Shown: positions 8,875-18,380 of the stretch, in pieces
Layout of the letters: the number at the start of each line of letters is the position of its first letter
How positions within the stretch are numbered: position 1 is the stretch's first letter
Assembly: GCA_036244855.1 (NCBI GenBank)
Contig: BQKZ01005067.1
Coordinates: 25,733 to 44,621 of the forward strand
Direction: 5' to 3'
DNA length: 18,889 nucleotides
Origin: Temnopleurus reevesii
Taxonomy: Eukaryota; Echinodermata; Echinoidea; Temnopleuroida; Temnopleuridae
Program-made: the position numbers and the translations under genes
Notes under the pieces: model-generated
The model's database searches: none
Seen by the model: only the letters and a program-made list of their open reading frames with translations
What the model was told of the DNA's origin: nothing

Positions 8875-8998
8875 CACCCCTTCAATGATAATGGAACATT
8901 CCAGGATTACAAGATATCCCATGATGCTTATGTAGAGGTGTTGGGAACAGGCCCTGGAAGAGTGAGGCTGTGATACGATGCAAATTAAGATGATAGTC
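8875..8998 (-). pseudogene. partial DAGL exon copy 4
   Basis: A CTGCAG acceptor precedes 8998, followed by one base and 41 open codons. Of its eight codon differences from the full exon, six are synonymous and two change the residue (G to E, T to I). It keeps GYLVIL of the second helix, unlike copies 3, 5 and 6. After the boundary the frame runs to a stop shortly downstream. Donor and 3' half are absent. Confidence 0.72.
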
Positions 8999-9057
8999 CT
9001 GCAGAAAAGATATAAAAACGGAACGTAAGATTAGACTAGGGGATTATAACTTTTAGT

Positions 9058-9181
9058 CACCCCTTCACTAATAATGGAACATTCCATGTTGACGAGGCAT
9101 CCCATGATGCTTATGTAGAGGTGTTGGGAACAGGCCCTGGAAGAGTGAGGCTGTGATACGATGCAAATTAAGATGATAGTC
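9058..9181 (-). pseudogene. partial DAGL exon copy 5
   Basis: A CTGCAG acceptor precedes 9181, followed by one base and 41 open codons. The first 27 codons encode exactly the same residues as the full exon. The helix-two part has the diverged GCLVNMEC form shared with copy 3. It lacks the exon's 3' half and donor. Confidence 0.72.
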
Positions 9182-9240
9182 CTGCAGAAAAGGTATAAAA
9201 AAGGAACATATGATTAGACTAAGGGATTATTTCTTTTAAT

Positions 9241-9364
9241 CACCCCTTCACTAATAATGGAACATTCCACGTTGACGAGGTATCCCATGATGCTTATGTA
9301 GAGGTGTTGGGAACAGGCCCTGGAAGAGTGAGGCTGTGATACGATACAAATTAAGGTGAAAATC
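9241..9364 (-). pseudogene. partial DAGL exon copy 6 (most upstream on the minus strand)
   Basis: A run of T ending TACAG precedes 9364, so the acceptor differs from the CTGCAG of most copies. The first three codons encode I-F-T instead of T-I-I, then residues 4-30 match the full exon. The second helix has the LVNVEC form like copies 3 and 5. The frame is open across 41 codons, then meets a stop a few codons later. It is the boundary copy of the array, with unrelated DNA above about 9390. Confidence 0.72.
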
Positions 9365-9389
9365 CTGTAAAAAAAAAGACGAAAAAAGG

Positions 9390-9590
9390 GTATCTATCAG
9401 ACTTTGGGTTGAGAATGGTCTGAGATGACGAGACATGTATTAAGAGCATTCAAATAACATTAAGAAATTATCAATAACTAATTTCAAATTATAATTGAAT
9501 AGGCACACATAAAAGATAATAAAGAGAATGAAATCAAATATTGAACACCATTTTATAGCATTTTTAAAGAATAATTTACTTATTTAGGGG
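9390..9590. other. AT-rich spacer, partly duplicated at 11580-11665
   Basis: It contains ACATAAAAGATAATAAAGAG and the following AATCAAATATTGAA segment (about 9485-9560), which recurs at about 11585-11665. No gene is seen. Confidence 0.6.
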
Positions 9591-12500
9591 GATACTCTGT
9601 ACTGTGTACATTAATAGCTTAAGTGTACAATAGACAATGATATATCCTAAACAGTATGAATTGTCTATCCACCTGCCATATGTCATTCATTTATAATGTG
9701 ATCAATATTTTACAGAACATTTCACTTATTTTTCTGGGACACATTGTACCATGCCTATTAATAGGTCAAGAGTCCAATACACAACAATATATCACATACG
9801 CTTTGAATGATCGATATGCACCCGTCATTATATGTCATTCATTTTATGTGATCAATATTGTCCAGAATATTTCATTTACTTTTCTTGGACACTCTGTACC
9901 AAGAACATTAATAGGTCAAGGATACAATACACAATGATATATCCCACACAGTATGAATTGTCCATATGCACCTGCTATCATATATCATTCATTTGTAATG
10001 TGATCAGTGTATTCATATCCGAGTTAGACAACAGAGTATGTAAGTTAACCTTTCATCTAAAGAAAGAGAGGGGAAAGAGAGGACAAGGGATGTAAAAATG
10101 AGCAGTAGAAGGAGAAGATAGGAAAAAAAAGTCTCTTTCAACATTTTTAACATGTTTGCAAACAAGCTGGGTTTTTTTTTCGACACTATGTACATGTACA
10201 TTTATTACATAATGTGTTTACCTCCAGTACAGTAGTTTTCATCCAGGGCAAACTTTGTGGTCTGCTCCTATATGTCAATCATTTGTAATGTGAGCGGTGT
10301 ATTCATATCCATGTTTGATAACAGATAGGGTATGTAGGTTAACCTTTCGTTAAGTTCACCGATGTACCAACAATATGTAACAGCAGAGAGAGAAAAAGGG
10401 AGTGGAGAGAAGGGGGATAAAAAGAGAAAGATGAAACAAAAGAACACATCACAAGTGAAAAAAATCTTACAAGTTTACAACATATTCATTTTGATATGGT
10501 TCCATTTTTTTATGGGACACTGTGCACCATGTAAATTTGTATGTCAATGATAGAATACACAATTACCTTTCCTATGCTGACCTTCAGATAGGGGACACTT
10601 AATGGTGTCTGTACATCTGCTATTATAGGGTGTTCATTTGTAATGTAATCGGTGTATTCATATCCGAGTTAGATAACAGATAGAGAATAGTGGTTGACCT
10701 TTTGTTCAGTTCATGTACTGTTTATGCCACAAAGATTTTATTACAAGATAGAAAAAGAGAGTCGAGAGAAGGGAGAATAGAATGGGATAAAGAGAGGGAA
10801 AAACAGAAAACAAATGATAATATCTCATAAGTAAAGAAAAAAAATAATACAACACATTTTTTCAATGTGGTTCAATTTTTTCTAGGACACTGTGTACCAT
10901 GTAAATTTATAGGTCAAGGATGGAACACACAATTACATATCCTATGTTGACTTTCATCAGTTTTTGATCCGTGTTAGATAACAGAGAGGGTACATGTATG
11001 TAGGGTAATCTTTCTTTAAGTTCATCTACGTGCCAACAATATGTAACAGCAGGCCTAGAGAAAAGGAGAGAGCTGAAAGAAGGGAGAATAGAATGGGAGA
11101 ATGAGATAAAAAGACCAGAAAATTGGTAATATATGCAAAAGTAGTTCTTCCAAGTTTACAAACACAATTTTTAAAGTGGTTCCATTTTTTCTAGGACACT
11201 GTATACCATGTACAGAGTGAGTAAAAAAAAATGTCCCCCAACTTTGATGACGTCCTGTTCAAAACATAAAATTATAATCCAAAATTTGATGGTATATCCT
11301 GATAGAGTATTCTCCAAAGAATATTTTGGTACCACTTTTATTGGTATTGTTGCACGCATGACCGCACACGAGACAACTTTGCTAAAGGTATAAAATNGCA
11401 AATGGCGGCCATTTTGAAAATCACGGATGGTGGTTTTATTCGGAATTTGTGCAAATGCAAACATGGTTTATTGAATTCGTTTTTCTCTACAGATTCCAGA
11501 AATATATAGTTTTACTACTCTCCATAAAATTTTTACTCGGGAAAAATCGTGACATAGCGAACTGGACTAAATATCAAAAATCACAATTAAATAAGTTCAC
11601 ATAAAAGATAATAAAGAGAATAAAATCAAATATTGAATACCAATTTACAGTATTCTAAAGAATGACTTGTGATTAATTCCGCTGGATGACGTTATGGTAA
11701 AAGAATATATTCAAGATTGATACCAACGGTCCACAAAGGGGTACACACGCTAATGCTGTGTGAAGTTACCGGAATGCTATGAAAAAAATTCATAGGCTGT
11801 CTCACCCACTTTCATTTTAAAGAATATTTCAATTATTTTTCTGGGACACGCTGTACCATGTACATTAATAGGTCAAGGGTACAATACACAATGATATAGA
11901 TCTGACACAGTATGAATTGTCCATATGCACCTGCTATTATATTTCATTCATTTGTAATGTGATCAGTGTATTCATATCCGAGTTAGATAACAGATAGGGT
12001 CTGTAGGTTAACCTTTCGTTACGTTCATCTATGTGCCAACAATATGTGACTGTAGAGAGAGAAAAAGATAGTCGAGAGAAGTGAGAATGTAAAAGGAGAG
12101 AGGAGGAAAGGACCAGAAAAATTGGTATTATATCACATTGCAAACAAATTCCCTCAGGTTTACAAACGCATATTTTAATTTGGTTACATTTTTTCTAGGA
12201 CACTGTGTACCATGTAAATATATAAGTCAAGGATAAAATACACAATTACATCTCCTATGTTGACTTTCAGATAGGGGACACTTAATGGTGTCTGTGCACA
12301 TGCTATCATATGTCATTCATTTGTAATGTGATCAGTGTATTCATATCCGAGTTAGATAATAGATAGAGTATGTAGGCTTAACCTTTCATAAAGTTCACCT
12401 ATGTGACACGAAGATTCCCAACATAAACAACAGAAGGATAGGGCAAGAGAAAATAAGAGAAATGTAAACGTGTAGAAGGGTGACAGGGAAAATATTCTCT

Positions 12501-13880
12501 TAATTCATTTCCTTTTTCTTAGATACTGTGTACATGATTACATAATGCAACTTCTTACAATGTTTTAAGGCAGTAGACACTGTGTATGGTGTATGTAGAC
12601 TTGCTATTCAATTGTAATGTGATCAGTGTATTCATATCCGTGTTAGGATAACAGATAGAATATGTAGGTTAACCTTTCGTTACGTTCATCTATGTGCCAA
12701 CAATATGTAACAGCAGAGAGAGAAAAGAAAAGCTGAGATAAGGGAGAATAGAAGAGAAGAAAGAGATAAAAAGACCAGAAAAATTGGTTATCATATGCAA
12801 ACAAATTCTTACAAGTTTTCAACATAAATTTTTATTGTGGTTCCATTTTTTTCTAGGACACTGTGTACCATGTAAATTTATAGGTCAAGGATGGAACACA
12901 CAATTACATATCCTATGTTGACTTTCAGATAGGGGACACTTAATGTTGTCCGTGCATCTGCTATTATAGGTTATTCATTTGTAATGTGATCAGTGTATTC
13001 ATATCCGAGTTAGATAACAGATAGGGTATGTAGGCTAACCTTTCATGAAGTTCACCTATGTGCCAACAATATGTTACAGAAGAGAGAGAAAAAGAGAGTT
13101 GAGAGAAGGGAGAATAGAAGAGAAGAAAGAGAGGAGAAAAAGACCAGAAAATTGGTAACATATGCAAAAGAAGTTCTTCCAAGTTTACAAACACAATTTT
13201 TAAAGTGGTTCCATTTTTTTCTAGGACACTGTATACCATGTAGATTTATAGGTCAATGAAATAATACACAATCACATTTCTTATGCTGACCTTCAGATGG
13301 GGGACATGAACCTGGTATTATAGGGTGTTCATTGTAATGTGATCAGTGTATTCATATCCGACTTAGATAACAGATAGAGCATGTAGGTTTAACCTTTCGT
13401 TAAGTTCATCTTTGAGCTACCAAGATTAGCAGCAAGAGCGACAGAAAGAGAGGGGAAAGAGAGGATAAGGAAAAGAAAATTAGCAGTAAGTGGGGAAAAA
13501 AATCTTCTTTGAACATCACATTTTTTTTCACAGGTTTCCAAAATAAAATCATTTTCCTTCTTTTAGGTACTGTGTACTTGTACTTTTATAGTGATTCCCT
13601 AGATTGGTTTCTCATTGGGGACATTTTGTGATGTCTGTGCACATGCAATAATATATACGGTTCATTTGAACCTTTCAATAAGTTAATCTTTGAGCTACCA
13701 ACATATGCAATAATGGGGAGAGAGAACAAGAGAGGCACATATAGATGTACATTATATGTTATCTTTATTTCAATGACAAAGTACAAACAGAAAGTCAGTA
13801 TATTCATATCTGAGTTAGATAACACACATGGTATACTGATATGTATGTAATCATTCCTAAAGAAATGTGAATTTTTATTG
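9590..13880. repeat. large tandem array of about 290-370-bp units
   Basis: The motif TGATCAGTGTATTCATATCC or a variant occurs at 10001, 10291, 10646, 11960, 12329, 12620, 12987, 13340 and about 13793. A deletion-damaged unit lies near 10961 and two shorter early units at about 9691 and 9845. A full unit has four parts in order: TCTAGGACACTGTGTACCATG with ATAGGTCAAGG; ATAGGGGACACTTAATG; the anchor followed by GAGTTAGATAACAGATAG and GTTAACCTTTCGTTA; and a purine-rich AGAGAGAAAAAGAGAG tract. Short frames in both strands repeat with the unit and are not genes. The unit family is not recognised. Confidence 0.9.
11214..11810. mobile_element. insertion-like segment inside the large array
   Basis: The array unit stops after GTATACCATGTA and array sequence resumes near 11817 with AAGAATATTTCAATT. 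In between are GAGTGAGTAAAAAAAAATGT, an ATGGCGGCCATTTT palindrome (about 11403-11416) and one N at 11397. The left part (11214-11575) looks like a transposon remnant. The ends share only a weak GTGAG inverted match (near 11216 and 11796), so boundaries are uncertain. The middle (11580-11665) is a copy of 9485-9560. Confidence 0.4.
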
Positions 13881-13900
13881 GATACTAGAAGCATATAATG

Positions 13901-13970
13901 GAAATTTGCGTTACAATTTGCAACTGATTTGAAGTTGATTTGCGATCAATTGCAAATTTTGAGCAACACC
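13901..13970. mobile_element. solo end of the GGGTGTTG MITE family
   Basis: This stretch ends in TTTTGAGCAACACC and contains GTTACAATTTGCAACTG and GATCAATTGCAA. In reverse complement it matches the left half of the element at 14954-15125. Only one terminus is present, so it is a deleted copy. Confidence 0.65.
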
Positions 13971-14069
13971 ACCTATTGAAATAAAATAACTAAGATAACA
14001 CAGGCAGATGAATGGAATGTTCATTGTATACTCATCTCTCTACTTGTAACCTTGAAGTGCATGAGAAAA

Positions 14070-14205
14070 TGAGGTAGAGTAGAGATGAAGATATGTGTGG
14101 GAGGGGGATGGTGGAGGTACGGGGGAAGGAGAGGGAAGGAGGGGGAGGGAAGGAGTGAGGAAGAGCGGGAGCGAAAGACAAGAGAAACGAGAGAGAGAGG
14201 ACATG
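14070..14205 (+). repeat. purine/G-rich tract with a G-quadruplex motif
   Basis: The plus strand is almost all A/G. Within it, 14121-14149 has four G runs (5, 3, 5 and 3 bases) separated by loops of 7, 5 and 1 bases, which fits the canonical quadruplex pattern. Overlapping minus-strand frames are shadows of the CT-rich strand. Confidence 0.75.
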
Positions 14206-14209
14206 CACA

Positions 14210-14550
14210 GCCTGACAGACAAAACAATGACAGAAAATAAATCTTAAATAGCCACGAGGCATTTAAATTTCAATAGTAATTGCATTTCATCAAAATTCAA
14301 TCGTAATTAAATTAGGTGTAACTTCATATTCACGCTCTAAATGGCGGAAACTTCACATCGACACATCTCCACAATCCTCACGCCTTCCCAATGACATCCA
14401 CGCATAGACAGTATGGCGTAAACCAAACAAAGCGCAGATGAATAAATAAAGAAACAATCTGGCGGTGACAGTCACTTTGAAAGCTAAGATCACAGAAGTT
14501 GGACAACTAACAACTCTCCATTTGAAACTTCACAACGGCCTGAAACACAC
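14210..14550. other. unique-looking sequence, nothing assigned
   Basis: Sequence of more balanced composition (for example ATGGCGGAAAC near 14341). No homologous frame, RNA gene or repeat was recognised. A non-coding exon of the DAGL-like gene cannot be excluded, but nothing supports one. Confidence 0.4.
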
Positions 14551-14555
14551 TGGAC

Positions 14556-14762
14556 ATGTGTGGCTCATTGGTAGAGCGTCTGCCCCATGAATGATAGGTC
14601 ATGGGTTCGATCCTGGCCTGGTCATGACTTTTAAAAGTGGAAACATCTGCCTTTCTTGCCAGGCGCTCGGCATTTAAGAAAGGAGAAGGGTAATAATAAC
14701 TTTGTTATGCAGGGCCCGCTGGAAGAACAGCTATCAGCTGAAAGTGGCTACCCTTAGTAAAT
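14556..14762 (+). mobile_element. tRNA-derived SINE
   Basis: The A box TGGCTCATTGG (14561-14571) and B box GGTTCGATCC (14604-14613) are at tRNA-like spacing. The T-arm and acceptor strands do not pair well, so this is a retroposon head rather than a working tRNA gene. The body contains GCCAGGCGCTCGGCATTTAA and GCAGGGCCCGCTGGAAGAAC, which I associate with SINEs of marine deuterostomes. The family name is not assigned. Orientation is the same as the plus strand. Confidence 0.75.
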
Positions 14763-14836
14763 TAGATACATCATTATCTTTTTTATCTACACACAAAAGA
14801 AATTCTCTTCACCATTTTTTGGCAAAGGAGAGCAGA

Positions 14837-15178
14837 GCTGGAGGGTGTTTCATGAAGTCTGCCACAGCGACAGCAGTCATTCTCCAGCAGTTATCATAGC
14901 AACAGTCATAGTGTTTTTCGTCAAATCAAAATCAAATATTTTATCAGATTTGAGGGTGTTGCTCAAAATCAACTGCAAATCAACTGCAACTTTGCAAATT
15001 GTTACGCGCATTTTCATTCACGCGCGATAAGCACATTTAACAAGACATGCATGTATTAGTGATTTTGATTGATTGGTTCCGATCAACTGCAGCTTGCAAT
15101 CAATTGCAACTTTTGAACAACACCCCCTTTGTCAGTGCTGACTAATAGTTGCTGCAATAGGTTTCATGAAACACCAGC
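14837..15178. mobile_element. outer MITE, ends GGTGTTTCATGAA, carrying a second MITE
   Basis: GGTGTTTCATGAA occurs near 14844-14856 and inverted at 15164-15176, with GCTGG outside each end and weaker matching (GCAGCAACT…AGTCA type) further inside. The total is about 340 bp with no transposase frame. An unrelated palindromic element at 14954-15125 lies within it. Confidence 0.7.
14954..15125. mobile_element. inner 172-bp MITE, ends GGGTGTTGYTCAAAA
   Basis: GGGTGTTGCTCAAAA (14954-14968) is inverted with one mismatch at 15111-15125. The subterminal parts contain repeated ATCAACTGCAA motifs on both sides. It sits between the outer element's arms, so it inserted second. Partial relatives are at 13901-13970 and 15955-16011. 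The target duplication is unclear, perhaps TTTG. Confidence 0.75.
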
Positions 15179-15179
15179 C

Positions 15180-15950
15180 ATGTGNGTAGGATATTACTCT
15201 TTTTAAAATCTTTTTAAAACAACATACAATCATATGGATTATGGCTAAATGCCCTCACATAACACCAATCAATACCATTTCTTCTTCACTGTCTACTTTT
15301 TATGTATTTGGACATATCCATCCCCATGTCTTCCTTTTCTCTCTAATTATTCATAAACAAAATTTTATTAAATAGTGTGTCACAAAAGAAAAGAAACGAA
15401 AAGAAGAAATTCTTGCCTTATCCCCAATATGAATAAACAGTGATTTATGATGCGTGCGATTAAGAGAAAAGAATGGATAATCAAATTCCCTCTGTATTTC
15501 TTTTTTCTCTATATATTCATAGAAAACAATAAAATATCATGGATAAAAATAAAGTATTAAAACAGAAAGAAGAATTGATAAAAACCACATATAATGTGAT
15601 TGCATGATTGTTATATGTGCACACATATCTGGGATGCCATTTTGCCCACAAGTGCCTCTATCCACAAAAAAAGTCATCAGTCATGAATCAAATACATCTA
15701 TCAAATGATCAACCATCAAGAGGGAGAATTTAATGTTTACATGTTGCATTCTTTAATGGGGAGAAATTATGATGTTTAACTTTTGTAGCATCTATATCGT
15801 GCCATTAAATAGAATACATGACGAGGACATCACTGGAGGGGTAAAGAAAATTCACAAGAATATGCAATGTATGCTCTGCGTTCTTTTTTACTATGTTCAT
15901 TCGCACAATGTTTGCTCTTTAGACACCACGCACATGAAACAATTAATTTG
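15180..15950. other. AT-rich DNA without a gene
   Basis: No supported gene. An unresolved N is at 15185. A diverged local duplication may link about 15328-15375 and 15487-15540 (TTTTCTCT…TATTCATA…AAAACAAT). The short plus-strand frames at 15769-16049 match nothing known. Confidence 0.45.
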
Positions 15951-15954
15951 ATAG

Positions 15955-16011
15955 GTACGTTCCGATCAACTGAAATTTGTTATCAATTGCAACTTTCGAA
16001 CATTACTCCCC
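15955..16011. mobile_element. solo end of the GGGTGTTG MITE family, degraded
   Basis: TTCCGATCAACTGAAATTTG and ATCAATTGCAACTTTCGAAC resemble the right end of the 14954-15125 element. The terminal bases have mutated (ATTACTCCCC instead of ACACCCCC). No partner end is visible. Confidence 0.6.
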
Positions 16012-16014
16012 AAA

Positions 16015-16560
16015 CTAGTATTCAATTAGTGTATGTGTTTTATTATTGATATTTGTAATTACTGTCTTTATTCATTCTGTAGACATTGTTTTACAGAAGG
16101 TGGAATTTTTTTGTTGCCTTCTGATTGAAATTTAAGGGGGCGTGAGTTTGTTGTATATAAAGTGTTTTACAACAGTTTATGATATTATTACAACAGAAAT
16201 TCATCGAGACACGATGTTCCCAACTTAATATGTAGTAAAACACATTCTACCAGTACAGGCCATAATAACAACCTTCTTCCAAACTAAAACCACAAAAGCC
16301 AGCTGCACTAATATCTATTCCATAACACAGTACCACCATCAAATTCTCGGCTCGGTGAGCAACATATCATGAACCATATGTCGAGAAATAATATATTTGC
16401 ATCTTGAAATATGGTTATGAACCCATTCATTTGACGCTGCACTCTCGCAAAGTTCAACCCACATTGCAAATTCATCTAACATGTTTATGAATAGGTGGGA
16501 CGCACATATGGTGAAGTCACATAATTTGGGATGGTGAAACATGCAATGTTGTGGGGTAAT
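16015..16560. other. no recognisable gene
   Basis: AT-rich sequence. A minus-strand frame (16339-16587) is open for 82 codons but runs into the next tandem array and resembles no family I know. No RNA gene or repeat is visible. Confidence 0.45.
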
Positions 16561-17520
16561 GAAATTCTCTGTCCTCATATTTGGCAATTACATTTTGATG
16601 TTGTCATCAAATTCATGTGAGTGAAATTGTGCCTGTTTTGCTAATATGTGATTATAATGTTAATAAATTTCTATGTTGTCTATGTTAGCAATTACATTTT
16701 TATATTGCCATCAAATTCATGCGAGTGAAATTGTGTCTGCTTTTCCTAATAAGTGAATTATGATTTTATTTAGGGGTAATTAAATGGATTTTGGATGGCG
16801 AAACAAGTAATAAGATTGAGTAATGAAATTCTTTGTCCTCATAGATAGCAATTTCAATGTCATGATTTTCATCAGAGCTACTAGAATGTGAGTGAAATTC
16901 TGCCTGTTTTTGCTAATAAGTGAATGATGATTTTATTTAGGGGTAATGAAATGGATTTTTTATTGTGAAGCAAGCAGCGTTGGTATGTAATAACGTTCCC
17001 TGTCCTCATTTTTGGCAATTGCATTTTAATGATGTCATCAAATTCATGTGAGTGAAAAAGTGCCTGTTTTTGCTAATAAGTGAATTATGATTTTATTTAG
17101 GGGGTAATCAAATGGATTTTTTTTTATTGTGAAGCAAGCAATGTTGTTATTTAATAAAGTTCCCTGTCCTCATATTTGGCAATTACATTTTAATGTTGTC
17201 ATCAAATTCATGTGAGTGAAATTGTGTCTGCTTTTCCTAATAAGTGAATTATGATTTTGTTTGCAGGGGAAATTAAATGGATTTTGGATGGTGAAGCAAA
17301 GAATATTGTCAAATAAATTGTTGTATCTATGTGAGTGAAATTGTGTCTGTTTTGCTGATATATGAATTATGTTATTTGAGGGGTAATTTTCAATGGATTT
17401 TTGATCATGAAAAAAGAACATTGTCTGGTAATAGATTAGGAGCAGCATTTGGATGTCATTTCTGTTTCTGATTGAAATACTGTCTGGACTTGCTAATAAG
17501 AGAATTATTTTTTAATTTGG
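16560..17520. repeat. tandem array of about 160-bp units (seven units)
   Basis: The anchor GTGAGTGAAA is at 16617, 16721, 16888, 17048, 17212 and 17331, with a diverged copy at 17468 (spacings 104, 167, 160, 164, 119 and 137). A complete unit reads TGTCCTCATATTTGGCAATT, then GTCATCAAATTCATGTGAGT, then TTGCTAATAAGTGAATTATG, then TATTTAGGGGTAAT and AAATGGATTTT. Shorter units are deleted versions. The minus-strand frame at 17170-17448 is a by-product. Confidence 0.92.
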
Positions 17521-18380
17521 GTGTAATGATTCATTGATTCTGCAATGATTGTAACAAATGAGGAAAACCAGATGCATACAATAGTTAGGAGGAAAAGATG
17601 AAGGTGGCGAAAGGGAGTGAAATTGATTGAAATTGAAATTGAAAGTGGGTCATTAAATTACACATTGGAGCCTTTCTGCTGAATTGGGTACAATGTGCGA
17701 TATATTGAGGAAAATGGTACAAAATACTGAAAAGATTTGAAAGAAAATACATTTATTTGTCTTTATATATCAATGAAAGGCAAGACAATTCATCCAAGAT
17801 ATAAACCAACATGGAATGGCAATTAGAAAATCAATTGAAAAAAGATAACAGTAAATTATTCGGAAAGTGTCCGTTGAAGGCAAGATGTATTGGATAAATG
17901 TATAGAAAAGCGATGGGGCTTGCACTATTTCAACCCACTGAATACTGGAAGTCACTTCATAAAGTCTATGGAAATTATAGAATTCAGTCGTCAATGGGCT
18001 AAGAGATTACTTACATCTATATCAAATTATATTTTAAAAATGTGAGAAAAGGGGAGTAATGTAATGTGTGAAAAGTACCAAAGGACAGATGGATAACAAA
18101 TGAAAAATGGGAGTATAAAAAATGTGAACAGAAAGGAGACAAAAACATTCGACTGTGGAAATGCTGAAATGCATATATAGGTGACAGATTTGTAGAGACA
18201 GTTCATGGGGCACCCATGACGTCTAACAAATTGACAATTTACAAAAGTGCCAATGGGAATTCTGAAGCAGAGTGGATAGCAAGAATGAGAGCAAAATGTA
18301 GAGATACACATAAAGAAAGACAAACTGGAGTGTGCGGAGGATGAAGGGATAGATGATGAAAAGACAAAAAATTCAATTAT
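17520..18380. other. AT-rich DNA without a gene
   Basis: Only short ATTGAA-type repeats (about 17624-17645) are seen. A minus-strand frame at 17770-17994 is not convincing. No homologous exon was recognised. Confidence 0.45.

Larger units (their letters stand above)
8188..9380 (-). repeat. tandem array of exon-bearing units (six units, 178-271 bp)
   Basis: Exon-start positions are 8311, 8549, 8820, 8998, 9181 and 9364, with spacings of 238, 271, 178, 183 and 183 bp. Each unit has an acceptor, 124 bp of exon (121 in copy 2) and about 55-145 bp of intron. Bases 8640-8785 and 9001-9146 are almost identical, so a two-unit block of about 361 bp has also duplicated. Exon parts show no frameshift, while intron parts differ by several indels. 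Confidence 0.93.

Noticed and set aside
9656..13259. Plus-strand frames repeating FLGH(C/I).P…IGQ, and minus-strand frames repeating YCWHIDERNERLTY
   Set aside because: They recur with the tandem unit, break in most units, and match no known family.
14556..14630. A functional tRNA gene
   Set aside because: A and B boxes are present, but the T stem and acceptor stem do not pair and a SINE body follows.
16339..16587. An 82-codon minus-strand frame of fairly natural composition
   Set aside because: It starts inside a tandem array, matches no family I know, and has no clear splice signals. Kept only as a remote possibility.
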